From the NCBI GenBank assembly GCA_963832355.1, contig CAWHTX010000016.1, positions 242,633 to 306,632 on the forward strand: DNA of 64,000 nt, in the 5' to 3' direction. A program made the translations under genes and the position numbers. Origin of the DNA: DATFVA01 sp963832355. GTDB taxonomy: Bacteria; Bacteroidota; Ignavibacteria; Ignavibacteriales; Ignavibacteriaceae. Positions 37,343 to 46,300 of this stretch are shown one piece after another. The notes beneath the pieces were generated by a model. It was not told where the DNA came from, ran no database searches, and saw nothing but the letters and a program-made list of their open reading frames with translations. The number at the start of each line of letters is the position of its first letter. The first letter of the stretch is position 1.

Positions 37343-38458
37343 CTATTTTATTAAAATCATTTTTCTTACGGATGAAAACTGACCCGCGGAAATTTTATAA
37401 AAATAAATTCCGGAGGCAAAATTTTCCGCATTAAATTTCACGCTGTAAATTCCCTGATCCTTAACTTCATTAACCAGGGTAGTTATTTCTTTGCCTGTAA
37501 TGTCATAAACCCTGATTTCTACATTAGTTCTCTGCGGGACAGCATAGGAAATAGTGGTAGAAGGGTTAAATGGATTCGGGTAATTCTGAGATAATTCAAA
37601 ATCATATAAATGATCGCTGCTTTCAACAGCACTTGCCCGGGTTGAGGCAGTAAGATCATAAGAAATGGTATCAAGATTATTATTCACATCTCCCACCACA
37701 ATAGTTAAGTTACCTGTACCGACTTCAACCAGTCCCAGTACATGAACGGAAAAGAAAGCTGTATCTCCGGGAGCCACCGGCGAACTTCCCCATTCACTTG
37801 TTGTTTCGATTGTATCGATAGATGGAGCAAAACAATAATCAAAACACAGGCTCGACTGCCAGTTTTCCGGAATATCATTCAGCGTTCTGGCGATATAAAG
37901 TGTGAGATCATTACCTGAGGTATTTATTGCCTCAAATTCGAAAATCATTTCTGATCCTACTGTATCAACCAGTGAAGTATGATCAACAGTTAAAGTGAAT
38001 GACGGGGTAATCTCTTCAGTTGTTGCAGTCAAATTAAAAGATTCGGTATCGGTAGGATTATTGACATTTCCCACCACAATACTCAAATTTCCGGTACCAC
38101 CATTAACAAGTGCTAAAACGTGTACCGAAAAAGTTACTGTTTCTCCGGGAGCGAGTGGTGAACTTCCCCATTCACTTGTGGTTTCAATAGTATCTATGAA
38201 CGGAGCAAAACAGTATTCAAAGCACAAACTCGACTGCCAGGTTTCCGGAATCTCATTCTGTGTTCTTGCAATAAAAAGTGTGAGATCATTACCTGAGGTA
38301 TTAGTTGCCTCAAATTCGAAAATCATTTCTGATCCTACTGTATCAAGTATAGTAGTATGATCCACAGTTGCTGTAAAATCCTGTGCATTTAAACTGAAGG
38401 AATATATGCAAAGAATAACAGCAACAGCCGGAATAAATTTATTAAACAACGATTTCAT
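37343..38458 (-). CDS. T9SS cargo with two tandem CxxxC beta-domains
   Basis: 371 aa. Signal peptide 1-25. Two nearly identical domains of 126 residues (about 27-150 and 153-276), each predicted as an Ig-like beta-sandwich (IFEFEATNTSGNDLT, VTFSVHVL) with a conserved CxxxC pair (C79/C83 and C205/C209 in SSLCFxYCFAP). The last 85 residues are a standard T9SS type A sorting domain (SQNYPNPFNPSTTISY to VRKMILIK). The domains arise from an internal duplication of 378 bases. The family of the repeat is not recognised; the cysteine pairs could form a disulfide or bind metal. Confidence 0.75.
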   Translation of the reverse strand: MKSLFNKFIPAVAVILCIYSFSLNAQDFTATVDHTTILDTVGSEMIFEFEATNTSGNDLTLFIARTQNEIPETWQSSLCFEYCFAPFIDTIETTSEWGSSPLAPGETVTFSVHVLALVNGGTGNLSIVVGNVNNPTDTESFNLTATTEEITPSFTLTVDHTSLVDTVGSEMIFEFEAINTSGNDLTLYIARTLNDIPENWQSSLCFDYCFAPSIDTIETTSEWGSSPVAPGDTAFFSVHVLGLVEVGTGNLTIVVGDVNNNLDTISYDLTASTRASAVESSDHLYDFELSQNYPNPFNPSTTISYAVPQRTNVEIRVYDITGKEITTLVNEVKDQGIYSVKFNAENFASGIYFYKISAGQFSSVRKMILIK

Positions 38459-38487
38459 AATTGATTTCCTATAATACCATACTAAAA

Positions 38488-38505
38488 GGGCGGGATTTCC
38501 CGCCC
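38488..38505 (-). terminator. Rho-independent terminator
   Basis: GGGCGGG (38488-38494) pairs with CCCGCCC (38499-38505) around loop ATTT; on the minus strand it is followed by TTTTAG. It comes 14 bases after the Omp28-like T9SS protein gene. Confidence 0.7.
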
Positions 38506-38518
38506 CGTAAATTACTAA

Positions 38519-40805
38519 TTATTTCATTATAACCATTTTCTTAACCGTAACAAATTCACCTGCGGTGAGTTTATAGAAATAGACTCCTGATGACAGATTT
38601 TTTGCGTTGAACTGAACTTTATAGGTTCCGGGCTCTATTTTTCCCTTAACCAATTCAGCAACTTCCTGACCTATCGAATTGTAAACCTTAAGGCTTACAT
38701 CAGAGGTTTTGGCTATTTCATATTTAATCAGGGTTGTCGGGTTAAACGGATTGGGATAATTCTGACTTAAGTTAAATTCTGTCGGCACATCATATACGAC
38801 AGTTAATGTGCTGCTGTAGTTTGAACTTCCGTCAAAATCAATCTGTTTTAGTCTATAGTAAATAGTAGCGGCTCCTGAAGCAGCTGGTTTGTCGATATAG
38901 CTGTAATTATGTTCTTCTGAAGTAGTACCATATCCTTTAACAAAACCAACCGTAGAGAAATTGAATCCATCAAATGATCTTTGTACCTCGAACCCGTTGT
39001 TATTCAGTTCTGTAGCTGTGTTCCAAACTAAGTTCACACCATTTTTATCAATATTATAATTGAATGATGTCAGTTCTACAGGAACAACCAGCTGAAGCAA
39101 ATCTGATATATTCTGGATCAGTGTGTTTCTTGCAGCTTCAGATGAAAACTGTTCCAGTCCAACTCCAAGATAGATTGTTTTGTATGTACCGGCATCATGA
39201 TACAAGCCACCGTATTTCGAAGTACCGGTATATTGGAAAATTGTATCGGCAGCACCGGAATAACTTCCTATCCATTCGGGATAAAATCCGCCCGCAATGC
39301 CAACCAGCGGGGTTGTAATTCCTTCAGCGAACGTTCCGGGAACTCCCGTGAACGAAGATGAGCCGGCGTCATCATTAATATAATTTGCATCGAGGTAGTT
39401 ATGATAGAAATCCATAGCTTCCTGCAGGTTCGCTCCGCCTTCAAATATATCCCAGCCGATATCCTGGCCGGCAATAAATAAGTTGCCACCGCCGTCAAGA
39501 TAATTTTCAAGGAAATCCACATCAGATAAAATTAATGCCGGAAATCCCCAGCCGATACTCCAGAAGACAGCTTTGAAGTCCTGGGCAAGGATCTGATCTT
39601 TTAATCCCGCAACGAATCCTTCTTCTATACTTGTGTACTGAAGGTTCGCATTATCAAAAGCAGGAAAATATACCGATTCTGAATTTGCACCGCCGTCATC
39701 ATCAACAAAAAGCACATTACCATTCTTGATGACTCCGAAATAATTAGCGGTATAACCGTAGGTATACGGATCGTCAAGGTTTTCTGCAAATAACGCAAGG
39801 CTTATACTTCCCGGATCTGAACTTGTGTTAACATTCAGATTGAATACACCTGTGTCACCGGGAGCAATCGTAATGTCTAATGAGTCATAACTTGTTCCGT
39901 TATAACTTAAATTATATGACCAGCCTGATGGTACCTGTGTGTCAGTAAATTTCACTCTAAGGTGAAGATCTACATCATTATCATTTCCAATCTTAAGTGT
40001 TTTGGAATAATTCTGGTTAGCTTCCAGGAATTCGCCCAGGGGGGCATCTGAATTGATAACATATGTAGGGACACTGATATTAGATTGAATGACTTCCTTG
40101 TTTGCATCTGATTGAAGCCAGCCGACTACAGCAAGATCTTCCCAGTTCCATGCTGCATTCACAGCTTGACTTACATGATATACAATTTCATCACCCGGGT
40201 TAATGCTGCTGACTGTGTATCCGTTGGGATCAGGATACATATCCCTCATTACATCCGGAAAAACCGTTTCACCGTTAGAACCTGGAGGAGTAGCATATTG
40301 GATCATTCTTTCGATGATCGCTATCCTGAATTTTAAATTAGTCTGGGTTACGGGAGCAACACCAGTTAAGGTTATGGTAGCCCTTACGGAATCTGCATCA
40401 ATATTTGCATCAACCTTTATTTTAACCGGTGCATCCATTGCCAGATCCTGGTTCATCTGACCTACCATCCCCAGGGGATCACTTGGTACTCCATAATTAG
40501 TACCATCCATAAGATAATTAGGAACACCATTTATTCCGTAATAATTAACAATCCTGGCTGTGTTTTCAGTCGAATTAAGACTGTACATAGGATCAGTAGC
40601 CCGGCCAGGATGCGTGATATCTTACTGAAATAACACCCCCGAAATGTGATTTAAAGAATGCCTGAAGGTTAGGATTATTCTGTGCGCAAGGACTACAACT
40701 TGCATTTGTAGCCTCCTCAAGCAGAACAACTCTTCTAACCTGAGCATTCATAGGAACCATTACAACAAGAAGAAATAGGATTATTGATAGTAATAATTTC
40801 TTCAT
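38519..40805 (-). pseudogene. Omp28-like T9SS cargo protein with CxxC, one frame break
   Basis: The ATG at 40805 opens a frame with signal peptide (1-21) and the Omp28/thioredoxin-like start VVLLEEATNASCSPCAQNN (C37/C40), ending at 40593. The next frame continues it from TDPMYSLNSTENTARIVNYYGINGVPNYLMDG without a binding site. Removing one G from 40600-40602 joins them as SWPATDPMYS, the family pattern. The restored protein has about 761 residues: an Omp28-type thioredoxin-like domain, a beta-rich central part with a Rossmann-like segment (VLFVDDDGG), and a complete T9SS sorting domain (SQNYPNPFNPTTLIKY to VKKMVIMK). The start overlaps the stop of the upstream Omp28-like lipoprotein gene by four bases, so the two are translationally coupled. 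Confidence 0.78.
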
Positions 40806-41660
40806 TCGATCCTCCCTGAATTTGTTATTATTGAATAATTGATTTGGTTAGTTCCAGCCTGTAATATTTCTTTCGTCTGAACATTTTGTATGAATGTAAC
40901 TACCTTCAGATTTTCTGTATTCCAGGTGGACAGCAGATCTGTCTGCCATTCCAAAGTAGTATCGGATAATGCCGTAAACGGAATCCCATCATCCGAAGGA
41001 AGTGATTGTCTCAGCACGTTATAGAAAACTTTTTCGCCGTTTGCACCGGGTGCCTCATCAAATTCGATATCGTTCTCAGTAATAATAGTGTAAAGCACCA
41101 GGTTATCTAAATTTAATCCGGTCAGAGAGACCGGCTGAAGATTAATATTCACAATATAGCTGCTGTCCTGTGTACTCGCTGCGACATTTAAGTTAAAGGG
41201 AGCAGTTACTGAAATTCTTTGGTCAAGATCCTGTTTAATTTTTACAGAATCGGTAGCACTGGGTCTTAAAGTTCCATCAACAATCAGAGTGGGAGCAAAA
41301 ATAATATTATAGAAGCTCATCGCTTGAATCGCAGATCGATTTATTGGCAAGATAAAATGGATCATTGGCGGATGGAAAATTTGTCGGGAACTTAACTACC
41401 GCCAGCTTGTTTTTATAAGTTCCGTTCTGCAGAGATTCAATTATCTGGTTGGATGTTACACATGGTACACAACTGACATTTGCAAAATCTTCGAGCAGAA
41501 CAACTTTTGCAGCCGGGGTATTGGATGGTTCCATATTAATAGTGGTATTCACAATAACTTTACCGGCCGGGTATGAAATACCTTCCGGTGAGGTAGGAGG
41601 ATTTGTGTTGCAGCTGTAAAAGATGAACCCCGATAAAAATATTAGTAAAACTTTTTTCAT
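40802..41660 (-). pseudogene. Omp28-like lipoprotein with CxxC, one frame break
   Basis: The first frame (41660-41307) begins with a lipoprotein signal and lipobox (FYSC, C17) and has VVLLEDFANVSCVPCVTSN with C64/C67, then FPSANDPFYLAN. The second frame (ending 40802) continues RSAIQAMSFYNIIFAPTLIVDGT, which carries the cis-proline loop of a thioredoxin-like fold. Removing one A from the plus-strand T3 run at 41340-41342 gives an unbroken protein of about 285 residues. It sits just after the TrmB regulator gene and overlaps the next Omp28-like gene by four bases. It is probably an outer-membrane or periplasmic thiol protein; the partner is unknown. Confidence 0.75.
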
Positions 41661-41720
41661 ACAATAAAAATTCCTGCTGATTTAAGATTTATTTTTATGT
41701 GTGCCATTTCTAAAGCGATA

Positions 41721-42587
41721 TTAGTTCCGCTGAATGTCGGGAACCTTATTTTTTATGGAGTAGTTCTTCTCTATTTCTCCAAAGTCAACTCCGCTGTTCC
41801 ACATATAATCAAATAATATTCTGCATGCAGCCGCAAGCTGCTTGTGCTCTATATAAATCATAGTCAGATCTTTAGTGGTTTTGATAGGCTGTTCCAGCGG
41901 AAACATAACCTTTTCATCGTCAAAGATTAGCATCTTGATGGGGAGGTTCTCTACAATACGCGCCTTCTCACCGTCGCGAACTGACATCTTAACCGACTCA
42001 TACAGCCAGTCTATTTCCTCGAGCTCACTGAACTGGTAAATTCCCTTGGATGATCCGCCTCTCTTTAGCAGCTTTGCTTCCTCGTCTTCCTGCTCCTTCA
42101 GTCTTTCACTATTGTCGCTTGCATAAGGTCCCTTATTAAAAGTGAGCATCTCAACCCTTGTACTGGCTACACTTTTTATGTATCTCCTGTGGATCTGAGT
42201 TTTCTCTTCCATCACCTCGATGAAGTCGAGTGGATTGATGATCGCTTTGCTGTTTTCAAAGATGGGGGTAAATACTTCGGCCAGTTTGTCTATCAGTTCC
42301 CGCTTTTGACTTAGCTCATGTCTATAAGTTTCGTAAATTCTTTCCATAGCCAGCTTCGGCTCCACAGCCTCATACATCTTATTCTTGCCGAGCTTTTTTT
42401 CGATACAGATATTCCGGCTGACCATTTTATTCAGAACCTCATATATCTTGGTTCTGGGGATATCAACTGATTTTTGTAAGTCGGAGGCTGTAAACATTCT
42501 CCCGCTTAAAAGGGTCATATAAATTTTGGCTTCCCTTTCGGTGAGGCCAACTTCCATGAATTCCTGCAGGTATTTCGAATTATCCAT
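41721..42587 (-). CDS. TrmB-family transcriptional regulator
   Basis: 288-aa regulator. The N-terminal winged helix (about 8-80) has GLTEREAKIYMTLLSGRMFTASDL and PRTKIYEVLNKMV, a standard TrmB DNA-binding domain. A helical linker (about 85-110) leads to a C-terminal TrmB effector domain (about 115-270) with RVEMLTFN and MLIFDDEKVMFPLE. TrmB proteins are best known from archaea as sugar-responsive regulators; bacterial members have varied ligands. It heads the cysteine-rich envelope unit. The repeat array at 42808-42873 lies upstream and is a plausible binding site. Confidence 0.85.
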   Translation of the reverse strand: MDNSKYLQEFMEVGLTEREAKIYMTLLSGRMFTASDLQKSVDIPRTKIYEVLNKMVSRNICIEKKLGKNKMYEAVEPKLAMERIYETYRHELSQKRELIDKLAEVFTPIFENSKAIINPLDFIEVMEEKTQIHRRYIKSVASTRVEMLTFNKGPYASDNSERLKEQEDEEAKLLKRGGSSKGIYQFSELEEIDWLYESVKMSVRDGEKARIVENLPIKMLIFDDEKVMFPLEQPIKTTKDLTMIYIEHKQLAAACRILFDYMWNSGVDFGEIEKNYSIKNKVPDIQRN

Positions 42588-42807
42588 TAATTAGAATTTA
42601 CTATAATTTACCATTCAGGGGTCCCAATATCTTCTATTGACCCTCCAATGGGGGTACAACTTACTGAAAACCGTATAATCAGTCAAGAATAGTCTTGAAA
42701 TTATTGTATAAATTTTTTCAGGACTAATCATCAAACATAATGCGGTCACTACTCCCCCGTTTAATATAACTCTTTTAAGCGATGTTCAGATGACTATAGG
42801 AAACTGG

Positions 42808-42873
42808 TATTTCAAACGATTTCAGAACGTTTTCACAATGTTTTCAGAACGTTTTCAGAACGTTTTCAGATGC
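42808..42873 (-). repeat. Tandem 11-bp repeat array upstream of the TrmB-type gene
   Basis: Read on the plus strand, units of TTTTCAGAACG follow each other without spacers: 42819-42829 (first base A), 42830-42840 (two or three changes), 42841-42851 and 42852-42862 (exact), 42863-42873 (TTTTCAGATGC). A sixth, weaker unit lies at 42808-42818. On the trmB strand the unit reads CGTTCTGAAAA. An 11-base period puts every unit on nearly the same face of the helix, as in cooperative operators. Confidence 0.8.
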
Positions 42874-42921
42874 CTTTTATCCCGCATTAGATCCGGATTT
42901 CAAATGAGCCGGGATCAATAA

Positions 42922-42948
42922 AAAAGGCGCCCACAAGAGACGCCTTTT
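42922..42948 (-). terminator. Rho-independent terminator
   Basis: AAAAGGCG (42922-42929) pairs with CGCCTTTT (42941-42948) around an 11-base loop; on the minus strand a T-rich tail follows. It ends the M36-like peptidase gene, 25 bases after its stop. Confidence 0.75.
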
Positions 42949-42972
42949 CATAAGAACTATTTGCTTAAATGG

Positions 42973-45900
42973 CTATTTCATCAAGGTCATTTTTTTCGTA
43001 GAGGTGAAATTGCTTCCGTCTTTACCGGCAGCGTTTATCACGTAAAAGTAGATACCGCTTGAAAGTGACGAAGCATTAAAGTTTACTTCATGCCCTCCGG
43101 CAGCATATTCGCCGTTAAGAAGTTCAGCAACCTGCTGTCCCAGAAGGTTGAATATCTTAACCGATACTTTTGAATCAGCCGCAAGGGCAAATTTAATTTT
43201 GGTGGAAGGGTTGAACGGGTTCGGGTAATTCTGTGATAAACTGAATTCAACAGGTACAGTGTAGTTTATTTCAACAGCTTTGGAATACTCATAGGTTCCG
43301 TCAAAATCGATCTGCTTCAACCGGTAATAAAGTCTGCCTTCCCGGGCATCTTTATCCAAATAACTGTAGGAAAACTTTTCAGTAGTAGTACCTCTTCCCG
43401 GAACAAAACCTACCTTAATGAATGTTTTATTATCCGCACTTCTTTCTATTTCAAACCCGCGGTTATTTGTTTCAGTGGCTGTATGCCAGCTTAGTTGAAT
43501 GCTGTTATTCACTACATCCGCCGAAAGAGAAATAAGTTCAACAGGTACTTCCAGGTTAAAAAATCCCTCAACCTGGTTCAACAGGTCAGCTCTGGTGGTA
43601 GGAGAAGAGCCATCTGTAAGATATGATAGAGCATAGGAGAAACAGAATGTTCTTTGACCGGATGTTCCTTCACTCTGCACTCCGACATTTCCGACACCTG
43701 ACTGGATGAATGCAAGCGCACCACTGCTGTTTGGTGTATAAAGATCGATCCAGGTATTATTCGGTTGTGTCGATCCGGTAAAGTTCATTCCTTCGGTAAG
43801 AGTACCGGTTTGCCCCTGTAAATCTGTAACAGGAGTTCCGGATGAAGAACCATCGCTGGCTGAGGACAGTCCGAACAGGTTCAGTAAGGTTGTATTGCTG
43901 CTTTGATCAAATCCCAGTGCGTCACCGCCTTCAAGGTAAACAGCCCCTCCGTTCTGCAGATAACTTATAATTACCTGAGCATCAGTATCCTCAAGCGGTG
44001 TATTATTTCCGCCGCCGTAGTTTCCGTAAGACAGGAACGCAGCATCATAACCCTGCAGTGAGGATGGAAGGGTTGGGGAGGTTGAATAGACTACGTCAAA
44101 GCCCTGTGTCTGCAGGTAATCCCTGATAAAAGCACCGCTGTAATTAGCGCCATTGGGTTCACCTTCCCATACAAAAACGCCGCTGTTAACAGAAATAAAG
44201 TCCTGCTTAATTTCGCTGTCGGTTTCGGTACCGTCTGATACTGTCAGTTTAACAGTATAACTTCCGTTGTCGGTATAAGTCCAGCTCGGATTCTGATCAT
44301 ACGAATCCACTGTTCCATCATTATCAAAATCCCATTCCCATGAGGTAATAGGACCATTAATTGATGTTGAAAGATCTGTAAACTGAACAGTCAACGGAGC
44401 CTGGCCGCCGGTAACATCCGCTGTAAAGTCGGCGGTTACAGGAGAATCAATATAGCCTCTGTCCTGGAACACCTGGCTGATAGAAGGTACGTTTACTCCC
44501 CCGAATAAAGTCTGATCGGCAGCTAAGAATGCATAAGCCGCATCCTGCTGGTTAGAGCCTCCGCTGGTCATAGACAAAGCTTCCAGAAAATCGCTGTCTG
44601 TAGCAGTACGGCCGATCAGGTCGTATACTGACATTAAAGAAGATGCCCAGATCTGACCATCGGTATGTATCGTTCCTGTCAATCCCTCCGGATAATGGGC
44701 TGTATAATTTGTAATTCTTCCCGGCCAGAAAGGATTATGACCATCCCAAACAAAAACCCAGTTATATGAAGGATCTGAAGGAGTCCAGTACCCTGTGCTT
44801 CTCAGGTATGACGAAGCCCAGTAGTCACCGCAGCCTTCACTCAGACCCTGAACCTGTGAGAGATTTCCGTTGGTCAGCCAGTCGTGTATACCATGACCAA
44901 GTTCATGAGTTACAACCCCGAAATCCTCCGCATCATCAACACCGCCGTCACCATAAGCAATACTTCCGGTTGAGGAAATGTAGTGAGAATTATCATCTCC
45001 GCTCAAACCGTGAGGATCAAACCTCACGCCGCCTGTATACTGGAACGGCATTAAGGCAAAGCCGAGAGTTTCGTTTATGTATCTCATCGACTGATCGATA
45101 TGGAAATAAACATTAACGGCTTCGAAGTTATCACTGCTCCTGGTAAAATGAAAATCACTGGTACCATTTGAATGAAGTCCCGTATAAGGTGCTTCAAAAT
45201 CCCTGATCTCAGCATAAGGACCGACGAGGGAGTAGACCGATCCATCAAAGGTAATATCATGCAGAACTCTTTCTACTGTATGCGCGGTAAGTGAATCTGA
45301 ATCCGCATCATTATTATCAACGAAACCGGTTGAACCGTATGTTGTTCTCGCATGAGAAATGGGGTCGGGATCAAAAACCCACCCGCTGCCCTCTACAACA
45401 TTTACTCCGTCACCGCCATAGTAGCATGCATTATCAACGGCCTTTATAATTTCACCAGAATGAGCATCAACCAGTACTTCCCAGTCGCCCGTAATTCCTT
45501 CCGAAGGAACTATATTTATCTTTTGGACCGGAATGAAACGACCCTTTCTGTAATACACAACTGTTTCTGTTTTCTGAAAACTGATGTTCTGAGAAACCCC
45601 GAGAAGGTTTTTAGCCATAGTTAAGGCATCATCCGCAGATACCCGCAGGTCCGCTGTATTGACGGTGCTTTTTGTACCATACTGAACCTTGTACCCGCTG
45701 GCAACATAAACAACCCGACTACTTCTGCTAAGGGTAACGTTAACATCCGAGTTCTCAACAGGAAGTTCTCCGATGTACTGTGTGAAATGAACGTGATATC
45801 CTCCGGGTGTTTCAACCATCCCGGCATATCTGAGATCATTAATATCCGATTGAAGATGCAGCATAGCATGATTTTCCCGCAAAAACTGCCTGGCCATTTT

Positions 45901-46119
45901 TTCGGGAGAATCAGGATTAACTTTATAATTAAGCTGGTAAACAGCTGCAGGCACACCATTCTCAGCATTCACTCTCATATTATTATGAGTGATAAATTGT
46001 TCAGACTCGTCAGGGATGATTTCAATTCCCCGGTCGGGCTGCTGCTTCTGAGCAAATAAGCTGTCAGGCAGCACAATAACTGATAATAATATCAGTACAA
46101 TAATGTATATGTTTTTCAC
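42973..46119 (-). CDS. Secreted M36/M4-like zinc metallopeptidase with PKD and T9SS domains
   Basis: 1048 aa. Signal peptide 1-23; fungalysin/thermolysin-type propeptide (about 25-225, including WEVLVDAHSGEIIKAVD); catalytic domain (about 240-560) with H405-E-L-G-H409 and E428 in GLSEGCGDYW as zinc ligands; a PKD domain (about 562-645, WEWDFDNDGTVDS); a middle region (about 650-870) with a Rossmann-like segment; a beta domain; and a complete T9SS sorting domain (about 965-1048, SQNYPNPFNPSTKIKF to TKKMTLMK). The gene is intact over 3.1 kb. Probably digests extracellular protein from the cell surface. The HELGH sequence fits M36 slightly better than M4. Confidence 0.87.
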   Translation of the reverse strand: MKNIYIIVLILLSVIVLPDSLFAQKQQPDRGIEIIPDESEQFITHNNMRVNAENGVPAAVYQLNYKVNPDSPEKMARQFLRENHAMLHLQSDINDLRYAGMVETPGGYHVHFTQYIGELPVENSDVNVTLSRSSRVVYVASGYKVQYGTKSTVNTADLRVSADDALTMAKNLLGVSQNISFQKTETVVYYRKGRFIPVQKINIVPSEGITGDWEVLVDAHSGEIIKAVDNACYYGGDGVNVVEGSGWVFDPDPISHARTTYGSTGFVDNNDADSDSLTAHTVERVLHDITFDGSVYSLVGPYAEIRDFEAPYTGLHSNGTSDFHFTRSSDNFEAVNVYFHIDQSMRYINETLGFALMPFQYTGGVRFDPHGLSGDDNSHYISSTGSIAYGDGGVDDAEDFGVVTHELGHGIHDWLTNGNLSQVQGLSEGCGDYWASSYLRSTGYWTPSDPSYNWVFVWDGHNPFWPGRITNYTAHYPEGLTGTIHTDGQIWASSLMSVYDLIGRTATDSDFLEALSMTSGGSNQQDAAYAFLAADQTLFGGVNVPSISQVFQDRGYIDSPVTADFTADVTGGQAPLTVQFTDLSTSINGPITSWEWDFDNDGTVDSYDQNPSWTYTDNGSYTVKLTVSDGTETDSEIKQDFISVNSGVFVWEGEPNGANYSGAFIRDYLQTQGFDVVYSTSPTLPSSLQGYDAAFLSYGNYGGGNNTPLEDTDAQVIISYLQNGGAVYLEGGDALGFDQSSNTTLLNLFGLSSASDGSSSGTPVTDLQGQTGTLTEGMNFTGSTQPNNTWIDLYTPNSSGALAFIQSGVGNVGVQSEGTSGQRTFCFSYALSYLTDGSSPTTRADLLNQVEGFFNLEVPVELISLSADVVNNSIQLSWHTATETNNRGFEIERSADNKTFIKVGFVPGRGTTTEKFSYSYLDKDAREGRLYYRLKQIDFDGTYEYSKAVEINYTVPVEFSLSQNYPNPFNPSTKIKFALAADSKVSVKIFNLLGQQVAELLNGEYAAGGHEVNFNASSLSSGIYFYVINAAGKDGSNFTSTKKMTLMK

Positions 46120-46300
46120 TGATTAACCTTTCGAAAAATTTTGGGTAGATAAAATAGAGGATCAGAAAAGCCGTCCCTGACTGGTTTCCGCGTTGAGCTT
46201 GATTTCCGATCAGTTGGGAAAATACTAAGGATATTGAAAAGAGTAAAGATTTATTTATAGTTTTATCGGTTGTTAGCGGTTCATGGTTGTTTCGATTGGA

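Larger units (their letters stand above)
42588..42972. other. Regulatory region between M36-like peptidase and trmB-type gene
   Basis: 385 bases without a gene. It holds, in order from the trmB start, an unremarkable 220 bases, the tandem 11-bp repeat array (42808-42873) and the terminator of the upstream peptidase gene (42922-42948). Confidence 0.6.

Noticed and set aside
42808..42873. Possible CRISPR array or replication iterons
   Set aside because: The units are 11 bases with no spacers and no cas genes, and there is no dnaA or rep gene.
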